A stretch of DNA of 9,526 nucleotides from CAYZFD01 sp964477735 (GTDB lineage Bacteria; Bacteroidota; Bacteroidia; Flavobacteriales; Flavobacteriaceae), in NCBI GenBank assembly GCA_964477735.1, contig CAYZFD010000050.1:1-9526 (forward strand), in the 5' to 3' direction. The notes under the pieces were generated by a model. The model saw only the letters and a list, made by a program, of their open reading frames with translations. It searched no databases and was not told the DNA's origin. Positions 1 through 6,314 of this stretch are shown in pieces. The position numbers and the translations under genes were made by a program. Each line of letters begins with the position of its first letter. The first letter of the stretch is position 1.

Positions 1-167
1 TTTGTGATTATGGTTTGACCAACATCAGGCCACTTTTTCATAAAATAGGCATTGGCAAGGTCCATCTGATTTAGAATCAGTGATCTCTCAAATGGGGTTT
101 GAGCGAAAATAAAGACTGAAAAAAAGATAAGGGTAAGAGTTGATAAGTTTAGTTTAGTGCGTATCAT
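1..167 (-). CDS. Secreted unsaturated rhamnogalacturonyl hydrolase-like protein (GH105/GH88 type), N-terminal fragment
   Basis: Only the first 55 codons lie in the window; the rest runs off the left edge. The ATG at 167-165 opens a clear signal peptide: basic start (MIRTK), a hydrophobic stretch ending FIFA, and probable cleavage before QTP. The mature part carries LANAYFMKKWPDVGQT (about residues 39-54), which I recognise from the start of Bacteroidota GH105/GH88 unsaturated glucuronyl or rhamnogalacturonyl hydrolases. Those enzymes hydrate the double bond of the terminal unsaturated uronic acid left by pectin lyases and release it, here presumably in the periplasm. The ATG overlaps the stop codon of the upstream GH28 gene (ATGA, 4 nt), which implies co-transcription and translational coupling. 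The family call rests on a short conserved segment, because the catalytic aspartates and the rest of the (alpha/alpha)6 barrel are not visible. GH105 is more likely than GH88, but the two are not separable here. Confidence 0.72.
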   Translation of the reverse strand, partial: MIRTKLNLSTLTLIFFSVFIFAQTPFERSLILNQMDLANAYFMKKWPDVGQTIIT

Positions 168-1525
168 AATGAATTTATTGGGTTGTCGTTCCATTTTTCT
201 GTTTCCGATGGCTTGGTAAAGCTTACATTTTTAACCTTAAGGTTTTCGATAACATTTTCATCTATTCCAGAACGATTTGATCGGATGTTAAGATTTTCAA
301 AGTTAAAGTCTGATAAATGATCATTTTCAGTGATTTGAACATCAAAGAATACGTCGGTATTTAAATTTAAATTTTTAAGGGTAATGTGGCTCGAGTTAGA
401 AATAAAAGGTTTTGTGGCACCTTTTAAATCAAAAAACTGTGTCCAAGGTTTTACATACAAGACACTTTTAACACTTCCATGCACATTGTCAACAGTAATA
501 TACTCATAGTTTTGTGGGGTGTCGGGTCTCATTTTTAATCGCAAAAGGCGTTGAGCCCCATCAATTTTACAATTGCGCATCAATATGTTTTTGTTGTGGA
601 TTGATTCACTGCCACATGTGAGAATGGCATGACTAAAACCAAACGTACAATCTTCAATAAGCACATTGGTGTTTTCTCCGTTATTTGGATCTTGATCCGC
701 CCATGGACCTTTTCCTCCTTTAAGCGCAATGGCATCATCATTAACCGCCATGTAGCAACCCTTGATGAGTACATTATGGCACACATCTAAATCAATGGCA
801 TCAGTACTGGGTGCTTTAATTGGCTGATGGGGAGATGTTATTGACACATTCAGAATCTTAATAAAACTGCTCTTATAAATATGGGTAGTCCAAAACCCTG
901 AATTCATTAAGCGAACCCCCTCAATCAACACATTTTTGGCGTTTTGGATAAAGATTAGGCGAGGTCGAGACACCTCCAAATTTGTGCATTTTGGATTTTC
1001 CTCTCTTCTTTTCCAAAAAGCTTTCCAAAAGTTAAGTCCATTTCCATCAATAGTGCCCTTGCCAAAGATTGAAAACCCGTCTAACCCATACGCGTTGATA
1101 AGTGCGGCAAAATAATCTAAATTTTGACCTTCCATACGTGAAGGGATTTTAGGGTAATCTTCAATATTATCAGAACCTTTTAGCACCGCGCCCTTCTTAA
1201 GATACAGGCTGGTATTGGGTTTGAAAAATAAGGCACCACTCAAAAAAGTGCCTTTTGGAATGACAATCAAACCGCCTCCTGACTCACTAGCGAGATCTAT
1301 GACTTTTTGAATTTGAGCCGTTTGTACTTCAGTGCTGTCGATAGACACACCAAAATCAGTTATTTCAAATCGGTTGTTAAAATCACGCGGTTCTATTTTC
1401 ATTGATTGGGTGAACCAAGCAGGAATGTTTGACCCATCGGGAAATAAATTTTGTGTATCAATATCTTTGCATGAAAATTGAAAAGAAAATATTAGGAAAG
1501 AAATCAGGAGGTATGTTATTTTCAA
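164..1525 (-). CDS. GH28 family pectinase-like lipoprotein (polygalacturonase/rhamnogalacturonan hydrolase type)
   Basis: This 453-residue protein is predicted to fold as a right-handed parallel beta-helix and to hydrolyse a galacturonic-acid-containing backbone; the exact substrate cannot be read from sequence. Residues 1-18 are a hydrophobic signal peptide ending QFSC, a loose lipobox, so Cys19 is probably lipidated. The following KDID is acidic and resembles surface-export signals of flavobacterial lipoproteins. The pectate-lyase-3-like start (ITDFGVSID, from about residue 55) leads into the GH28 core. Its motifs are STDAID (240-245, for the usual NTD), NDD (262-264), a His in FSHA (297-300, for GHG) and RLK (329-331, for RIK). 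The acidic residues expected for catalysis (Asp242, Asp263, Asp264) are present. The start codon is TTG: an in-frame TAA lies five codons upstream, and the next internal Met (residue 42) would lose the signal peptide. The gene is divergent from the second GH28 gene and overlaps the GH105-type gene by 4 nt. Confidence 0.88.
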   Translation of the reverse strand: MKITYLLISFLIFSFQFSCKDIDTQNLFPDGSNIPAWFTQSMKIEPRDFNNRFEITDFGVSIDSTEVQTAQIQKVIDLASESGGGLIVIPKGTFLSGALFFKPNTSLYLKKGAVLKGSDNIEDYPKIPSRMEGQNLDYFAALINAYGLDGFSIFGKGTIDGNGLNFWKAFWKRREENPKCTNLEVSRPRLIFIQNAKNVLIEGVRLMNSGFWTTHIYKSSFIKILNVSITSPHQPIKAPSTDAIDLDVCHNVLIKGCYMAVNDDAIALKGGKGPWADQDPNNGENTNVLIEDCTFGFSHAILTCGSESIHNKNILMRNCKIDGAQRLLRLKMRPDTPQNYEYITVDNVHGSVKSVLYVKPWTQFFDLKGATKPFISNSSHITLKNLNLNTDVFFDVQITENDHLSDFNFENLNIRSNRSGIDENVIENLKVKNVSFTKPSETEKWNDNPINSL

Positions 1526-1640
1526 ACTTTTAGTGGTTTACAATTGTTTAGGCTAATTTACAAAACCTTCTCAGAATTTAGGATAATTTCCTTCTTTGAT
1601 TTTATGTTTTGTTAAACAATTTTCATGAAAAAATTTGTTT

Positions 1641-1652
1641 AGATTATAATCT
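1641..1652. repeat. Perfect 12-bp palindrome, possible operator
   Basis: AGATTATAATCT reads identically on both strands. It sits in the divergent GH28 intergenic region, about 5 bp upstream of the proposed -33 element of the rightward gene, and is framed by GTTTA on the left and TAAAC on the right. Its position fits the binding site of a dimeric regulator, but the AT-only core makes chance a real alternative. Confidence 0.35.
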
Positions 1653-1656
1653 TGTA

Positions 1657-1687
1657 TTTAAACATCAATTCAATTTATTTAAATTTG
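1657..1687 (+). promoter_or_regulatory. Candidate Bacteroidota-type promoter for the rightward GH28 gene
   Basis: TAAATTTG at 1680-1687 is a full match to the Bacteroidota -7 consensus TAnnTTTG. TTTA at 1657-1660 matches three of four bases of the -33 element TTTG with a 19-bp spacer, within the usual range. Transcription would begin near 1692-1695, leaving a leader of about 65 nt that ends in an A-rich stretch before the ATG at 1759, as is usual in this phylum. The palindrome at 1641-1652 lies just upstream of the -33 position, where an activator would bind. This is inferred from consensus matching only. Confidence 0.38.
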
Positions 1688-1758
1688 ATTCATCTTTAAG
1701 TTTAAAAGCTTTTGTAAATGATTATAACTTTTAATTAATAATATTAAAATTTTAAAAA

Positions 1759-3123
1759 ATGAAAGCTTTTATTTGGCTCCTATTTATTTTAAATTTTACA
1801 ATTTTTAATTCTTGTTCAAACGAAAAAAGGATAAAAATTGACGAGATTGTTGTTGATGCGCCCTTCGAAATGCCCACAATTCATGTGCCCAATTTTGAAG
1901 ACTGCCCTCAATTTAACATTGTTGACTTTGGAGCCAAATTGGGTGATAAAGAGTCCAATGCGTTCGCGATTAAGAAAGCGATCGATAAGGCCAATGCAAG
2001 TGGATGTGGAACAGTTGTGGTGCCAAAAGGGGAATGGATCACTAAAAAAATTCATTTAAAAAGCAATGTCAATTTACACATTGAAAAAGATGCTAAGCTA
2101 CTTTTTTCAGAAGATCCTGCAGATTACCTTCCACCAGTGAAAACTTCTTGGGAAGGTGTTGAATGCTATAACTATTCTCCCTTAATTTACGCATATCAAT
2201 GCGAGAATGTTGCCATTACTGGCCAAGGAACACTCGAAGCCAAACTTGACGTTTGGAAAATTTGGTACAAACGTCCTCCAGCTCACATGGAGAGCTTAAA
2301 GCGGTTGTATTTTATGGCTGCAGAAAACGTTCCTGTCGAGGAGAGGCAGATGATTGAAAATGATGCCAATTTAAGACCGCATTTCATTCAGTTTAACAGA
2401 TCAAAAAATATTTTGATCGAAGGTATTAACATCAAAAACAGTCCTTTTTGGACCCTACACCCCTATTTATCTGAAAGTGTCACCATTCGTAAGGTGAATG
2501 TTTTGGCATTGGGACATAACAATGATGGAGTCGATCCTGAAATGAGTCAAAATGTATTGATTGAAGATTGTGTTTTTGATCAAGGTGATGATGCCATAGC
2601 CATTAAATCAGGGCGAAATCAGGATGCATGGCGGTTGAACACCCCCTCCAAAAACATTGTAATGCGAAATTGTCTGATGAAAAATGGTCATCAGCTTGTA
2701 GCTATCGGGAGTGAACTTTCGGGCGGTGTGGAAAATGTTTATGTTCATGATTGTGAAGTTGAAGATAAAGCCAAAATGTTTCATTTGGCCTATATAAAAA
2801 CCAACGAACGACGTGGAGGCTTTGTGAATAATATTTATATTCAAAATATTAATGCAGGGGGATTGGACAAAGGCGTGCTTGGAATTGAAACAGACGTTCT
2901 CTATCAATGGAGACACCTTGTGCCAACTATTGAAGTTAAAAAAACACCTATTAGAAATATTCATCTTGAAAACATCCGGGCGAAAGCCTCAGATTATATC
3001 TCATTAATTCATGGTGATGCAAACCTTCCTGTTGAGCATGTTTCTCTTAAAAATGTAACGGTGGATAGTGTGAGAACATCAAATCATTTTCACCAAAATG
3101 TTCTGAACTTTAATTTCAATTGA
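1759..3123 (+). CDS. GH28 family pectinase-like lipoprotein, exo-polygalacturonase-like, with a variant RIK motif
   Basis: This is a 454-residue GH28 beta-helix protein. Residues 1-18 form a hydrophobic signal peptide ending FNSC, so Cys19 is the likely lipidation site; the following SNEKR is not acidic, so the protein may face the periplasm. The fold starts at FNIVDFGAK (52-60). The core has SPFWTLHP (228-235), GHNNDGVDPE (252-261, supplying N-x-D and a further Asp259), GDDAIAIKSGR (276-286, the catalytic DD at 277-278), GHQ (310-312, for GHG) and GSELSGG (317-323). This pattern resembles bacterial exo-acting polygalacturonases. The usual RIK is YIK (345-347), followed by TNERRGG, so the substrate-binding Arg is replaced by Tyr. 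Substrate is therefore uncertain. The ATG at 1759 follows an A-rich leader with no Shine-Dalgarno site. It stands alone on this strand and converges on the yjdM-like gene 34 bp downstream. It is similar in length to, but clearly diverged from, the leftward GH28. Confidence 0.9.
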   Translation: MKAFIWLLFILNFTIFNSCSNEKRIKIDEIVVDAPFEMPTIHVPNFEDCPQFNIVDFGAKLGDKESNAFAIKKAIDKANASGCGTVVVPKGEWITKKIHLKSNVNLHIEKDAKLLFSEDPADYLPPVKTSWEGVECYNYSPLIYAYQCENVAITGQGTLEAKLDVWKIWYKRPPAHMESLKRLYFMAAENVPVEERQMIENDANLRPHFIQFNRSKNILIEGINIKNSPFWTLHPYLSESVTIRKVNVLALGHNNDGVDPEMSQNVLIEDCVFDQGDDAIAIKSGRNQDAWRLNTPSKNIVMRNCLMKNGHQLVAIGSELSGGVENVYVHDCEVEDKAKMFHLAYIKTNERRGGFVNNIYIQNINAGGLDKGVLGIETDVLYQWRHLVPTIEVKKTPIRNIHLENIRAKASDYISLIHGDANLPVEHVSLKNVTVDSVRTSNHFHQNVLNFNFN

Positions 3124-3157
3124 GGTTTTCAGAATATGCACAAATAATTTTTACATT

Positions 3158-3499
3158 TTATGCTTTTCTAACAAACTCAGATTTAAGACCCATGGCTCCA
3201 AAACCATCGATTTTGCAACTGATATTGTGATCTCCTTCTGTTAATCTAATTTGTTTGACCTTGGTTCCTGCTTTCACTGGCTTTGACGCACCTTTCACGG
3301 GCAGGTCTTTAATGACAATGACCGAATCTCCATCGTGTAACTCGTTTCCGTTTGAATCCAAAACTTTAACAGACTCATCTTCTGTTTTCTCGTTTGAATT
3401 CCACTCATGAAAACATTCTGGACAAGCAAAAACTTCATTGCCAAGGGAATAGCCATAGGGTGATTGGCATTTGGGGCAGGTTTTCATTTCATCAGTCAT
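3158..3499 (-). CDS. yjdM: YjdM/PhnA family zinc-ribbon protein
   Basis: This 113-residue protein has the length and layout of E. coli YjdM (formerly PhnA). An N-terminal zinc ribbon uses CPKC (Cys8, Cys11) and CPEC (Cys26, Cys29), followed by HEWN. After an acidic linker comes the conserved C-terminal PhnA domain with DGDSVIVIKDLPVKG (about 57-71), GTKVKQIRLTEGDHN (78-92) and CKIDGFGAMGLKSEFV (95-110). The family is cytosolic and its molecular role is not settled; the old phosphonate label came from its position in E. coli and does not imply phosphonate metabolism. ATG 3499 is taken as the start; a second in-frame ATG at 3487 (MKTCPKC) is possible. It has its own 103-bp upstream region and is not tightly coupled to the gene behind it. 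Nothing links it functionally to the flanking pectinase or galactose genes. Confidence 0.93.
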   Translation of the reverse strand: MTDEMKTCPKCQSPYGYSLGNEVFACPECFHEWNSNEKTEDESVKVLDSNGNELHDGDSVIVIKDLPVKGASKPVKAGTKVKQIRLTEGDHNISCKIDGFGAMGLKSEFVRKA

Positions 3500-3520
3500 A
3501 TTTCTTGTGATAAATTATTG

Positions 3521-3536
3521 TCTTGATATTACAAGA
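3521..3536. repeat. Inverted repeat upstream of yjdM
   Basis: TCTTG and CAAGA are 5-bp inverted arms separated by 6 bp, centred about 29 bp upstream of the yjdM ATG. They lie within the 103-bp region that must hold this gene's promoter (3500-3602). It could be an operator half-site pair or part of a leader hairpin. No full TTTG / TAnnTTTG promoter pair was found nearby: TAATTTTA, read on the minus strand at about 3546-3553, is the closest -7-like match. Arms this short can occur by chance. Confidence 0.25.
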
Positions 3537-3602
3537 TCAGTTCATGTAAAATTACACTTTTTAAAGGACTCATTTCGCCCAAAAATTCGTTGTCTGCTTG
3601 AT

Positions 3603-6280
3603 TTATAAATCTGGTCTTGCACCCAAACGTATTCCAAATTCTGGAATTTTATTTTCAGGACTATTCGATTTAAAGTTAGCGGGCAGGGGGCTTCTCCAAA
3701 TAAAATCTATTCTAAAAAACTTAAAGTTGCCAAACCCTATGTTTTCAATGCCGCAGCTGTATTCGTAATAGGGTTTTTTGTCGGGTGCATTGTAGTGAAT
3801 ACTCGATTGATTTCTTGAAACTTGTTCATCAGAAACACTTCCATATGCAAATCTAAAAGTGGCTAAAGCACGCCATTTTAGCTTTTCTAGGAGGGGAATT
3901 TTGTTTATTAAAAAACCATTGAAATGGTGCTCGAAATGTCCTGCTATATAGCTATCGGTCACCCAATCATAATAATTAATCAAAGAAAAGGTTTTTCGCT
4001 GGAGGGTGTATCCTTGATTTGCCGGAAGCGCCGTTAACAAAGCAATGGGCACTGTGTCAAAGGTTTTTCCAAGTTCCAAATTGCTTTCTAAAATACCAAA
4101 GAAGCCAACACGGATGGGTTGGTTATATGAAAATTGTAGTTGATCATAAGAAAAGTCGCCGTTTAGCAAACCCTTTACTCCTTTCGAATATTTTAAAGAA
4201 AATGAAGCGAAGTTACTTCTGCCTAGTTTTTGCTCAACGCCATATCCATAAACATTTCGGTTGGGCGTAAATGTCAGATAGCTACTAAACAAGGTGTTGT
4301 TGTATTGTTTAAGTTTTTGTCCGTCTTGCAAAAAATCGATTGAAAAATATTGTTCATCGGCTGGTGCAATGTGCTTGGTCTCGACATTAATGCCCCAATG
4401 GAAATTTTTAAACATTTCCCAATTCAATGACAAACCAAGGGTCTCTACGTCTGAAAGGTAAAAGTTGGTGCCTCGCGAAAGCAAATTGTTTCTAACAGGT
4501 GTTCTTGTGTCGAGCATAATGCCTGTGTTGAAAATCGAGCCACCCAACTGTTCGAAATCTTTTGCATAAACCAAGCCTACTGTGATGCGAGGTTGATAGG
4601 ACAGCAAATAGCGTCCATCAATTCCATATTTGATTTTTTGATCTTTAAAACCATAAGCCAAAAAGGAAGTAGATCTAAAACGATCATCTAAAGATTTATA
4701 GGTTCTGAAACCTAAATTTAANNNNNNNNNNNNNNNNNNNNNNNNNNNNNNNNNNNNNNNNNNNNNNNNNNNNNNNNNNNNNNNNNNNNNNNNNNNNNNN
4801 NNNNNNNNNNNNNNNNNNNNNAAGTAGATCTAAAACGATCATCTAAAGATTTATAGGTTCTGAAACCTAAATTTAACCTAAAACCCTCAACGTCGTTATA
4901 ATTAAAAGAATCCCACCATTTCCCAAATTGAAACCATGGGGTGAGCTGCTTATAACCGCTTGTTAGAAAATCTACAGTATTGGTGATAGACTGAATTTTT
5001 CGATTTTCTTTTAGGTTAAAAAGCAATGATCTTGTTTTCGCTGTTAAATCTTCTTTGTCAACTTTTTCCCAATAGTCTTTTGGCATGCTCAAATCAGCGT
5101 TTCTACGAACTTCTTTTTGTTGTTTATAAAAATCCCCATCACGAGGCATATTTAATACGAAGTTTCTAAAGGTTTCAGTTTTCTTTAGATATAAACCCTT
5201 CTCGTTTTCGTTTTTTGTGAGTACCGTAAAATCTCCATGATAACTATTTTTAACGGGTAAAAACAAGTCCGCTTTAACTTCTTCAAAATCTTGACTTATT
5301 TGAACGTCTCTCACAATATTTAGGTTGATGTTGGGGTCGAGACGCATTTCGATATGCTTAAGCGCATAGGCTGGACTCGAAACAGTTAAATGACCCTCAA
5401 AAGCCCAATCTCCCGATCTCCTTGGAAAAAAATAAATATTGTAGTCTTTTCCTTGAGCAGTTTCCAAACTGTCCACCAGAACATAATCATAGTTGATGAA
5501 ACCTGTTTTGGCGATAGGACTGGCAAATGATTTGTCGGCCACCACTACCGTTTCATCCATCACATTCACATATTTAAAAACATTTTCAATTCTGCTAAAG
5601 AAAAAGCCATTGGTTTCTAAGCCCGATATGCGCTTGGCCACAAGATCTGATCGCACCAAGTCATAGCGGTTATCCCCATAAATTTTCCAAGATTCTTCCT
5701 TTAAGTGAAGCGGAATATAGAAAAGTTTATTTTTTCGATTTTGTGAAATTATATCTATAACAGAATCTAAGCTTTTGGCAAGGAATTTTTTTAAGAAAAT
5801 CGTATCCATGTTGTTCAATCCCACTTCAACTGTGGCATATTTTTCAAGAGCATAGGCCTCTAGTTGAGGTAGCCCTATATTGGCTTTTCGTTTCCAAACT
5901 TCTTTTAAAATTCTATAGGCTGGATTTTCCTTTTTCTTCAATCTTTTTTTAGGCTTTTGAACCACCAAAACCTCCTGAAGTTGTTCGCCTTCCACTAAAA
6001 CAATCTTTAGTGGGTTGTGCACTTTGTTGAGCTTCACATATTGAGTTTGATAGCCCAACAATTGAACTGTAATTTCTCGTTGTTTTTTTGTCGAATAAAG
6101 TTCAAAAAAACCATCGAAATCTGTTGTGGTGCCTATGGTCGATTTTGAAAACAAAACATTGGCAAATGGCACAGGCACTCCATGCTGATCGACCACCTGC
6201 CCAGAAATGTTAAATTGAGCTGATGCAGCTTGAACAAACAGCCAAACAATCATGATGGTATTGAATTTTTTTTGAAACAT
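3603..6280 (-). CDS. DUF5686 outer-membrane protein with carboxypeptidase-regulatory-like domain, split by an assembly gap
   Basis: One gene is interrupted by 100 Ns at 4722-4821. The N-terminal half (to 4822) has a signal peptide (MFQKK, hydrophobic core, cleavage after ASA), then a carboxypeptidase-regulatory-like beta-sandwich from FNISGQVVD to about residue 95, with VPFANVLF and TDFDGFFEL. The DUF5686 region starts around NPAYRILKEVWKRK. The C-terminal half (3603-4721) is rich in alternating aromatic and polar strands typical of an outer-membrane beta-barrel. The 55 bp beside the gap are identical on both sides; collapsing them and removing the Ns joins the halves in frame across RSTSFLAYGFKD, giving about 840 residues, normal for the family. 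Its role is unknown. I prefer ATG 6280, because the longer start at 6325 adds 15 residues before a normal signal peptide and overlaps the channel gene by 11 nt; that start is not excluded. It is the last gene of the galM-galE-ybdG cluster. Confidence 0.88.
4667..4721. repeat. Left copy of a 55-bp direct repeat flanking the N gap
   Basis: This 55-bp segment, beginning AAGTAGATCT and ending CTAAATTTAA, is identical base for base to 4822-4876. Read on the minus strand it encodes LNLGFRTYKSLDDRFRST, the same residues as the other copy. An exact repeat that ends exactly where the Ns begin, with the other copy starting exactly where they end, is the signature of two contigs that overlap but were scaffolded without merging. 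Confidence 0.97.
4722..4821. other. Assembly gap of exactly 100 Ns, probably not real missing sequence
   Basis: A run of 100 undetermined bases, a conventional placeholder length, sits inside the DUF5686 gene. The flanking 55-bp identity suggests a true gap size of minus 55 bp. Removing 155 bases (100 Ns plus one repeat copy) leaves a coding length divisible by three and no stop codon at the junction. Confidence 0.95.
4822..4876. repeat. Right copy of the 55-bp direct repeat flanking the N gap
   Basis: It is identical to 4667-4721 over all 55 bases. Identity stops at the first base beyond the Ns on one side, and the sequence simply continues on the other. It most likely represents the same genomic locus seen at the ends of two contigs, not a duplication. 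Confidence 0.97.
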
Positions 6281-6314
6281 TACCCAAAATTTGGGATTAA
6301 TTTTTTTTAAAAAA

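Larger units (their letters stand above)
1526..1758. promoter_or_regulatory. Divergent control region between the two GH28 genes
   Basis: These 233 bp are very AT-rich, lie between two start codons facing away from each other, and contain no convincing ORF. They should hold the promoters of both pectinase transcription units and any operator for a pectin-responsive regulator. Short symmetrical elements are present: a perfect 12-bp palindrome AGATTATAATCT (1641-1652), AAAAGCTTTT (1704-1713), and a GTTTA (1637-1641) matched by TAAAC (1659-1663) around the first palindrome. The octamer GATTATAA occurs at 1642 and again at 1720. A Bacteroidota-type promoter can be proposed for the rightward gene. 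None was found for the leftward gene. In DNA this AT-rich, some short palindromes are expected by chance. Confidence 0.6.

Noticed and set aside
2608..2964. A 118-residue minus-strand ORF inside the rightward GH28
   Set aside because: It lies entirely antisense to a well-supported gene with intact motifs and has no recognisable domain; it is a shadow frame.
3124..3157. A bidirectional terminator between the convergent GH28 and yjdM genes
   Set aside because: GCACAAAT and ATTTTATGC can pair only imperfectly, there is no GC-rich stem, and a clean T-tract is lacking. I cannot support a terminator.
3158..3499. A phosphonate-metabolism role for the PhnA-family protein
   Set aside because: No phosphonate genes are nearby and the family name is historical; nothing in the sequence indicates phosphonate chemistry.
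3603..4661. A separate 352-residue gene encoding a beta-barrel protein starting at TTG 4661
   Set aside because: The frame continues upstream without a stop to the N gap and repeats the residues that end the other half. It is the C-terminal part of the DUF5686 gene.
4667..4876. A genuine 55-bp tandem or dispersed repeat, or the target-site duplication of an inserted element hidden in the gap
   Set aside because: A 55-bp duplication is far longer than insertion-sequence target sites. The identity ends exactly at the N borders, and collapsing it restores the reading frame. An assembly artefact is much simpler.
6283..6295. CCCAAA-A-TTTGGG palindrome just upstream of the preferred DUF5686 start
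   Set aside because: The arms are 6 bp around a single base, so no hairpin can form. It lies inside a probable operon, where an operator would be unexpected. It was noted only as a possible coincidence.
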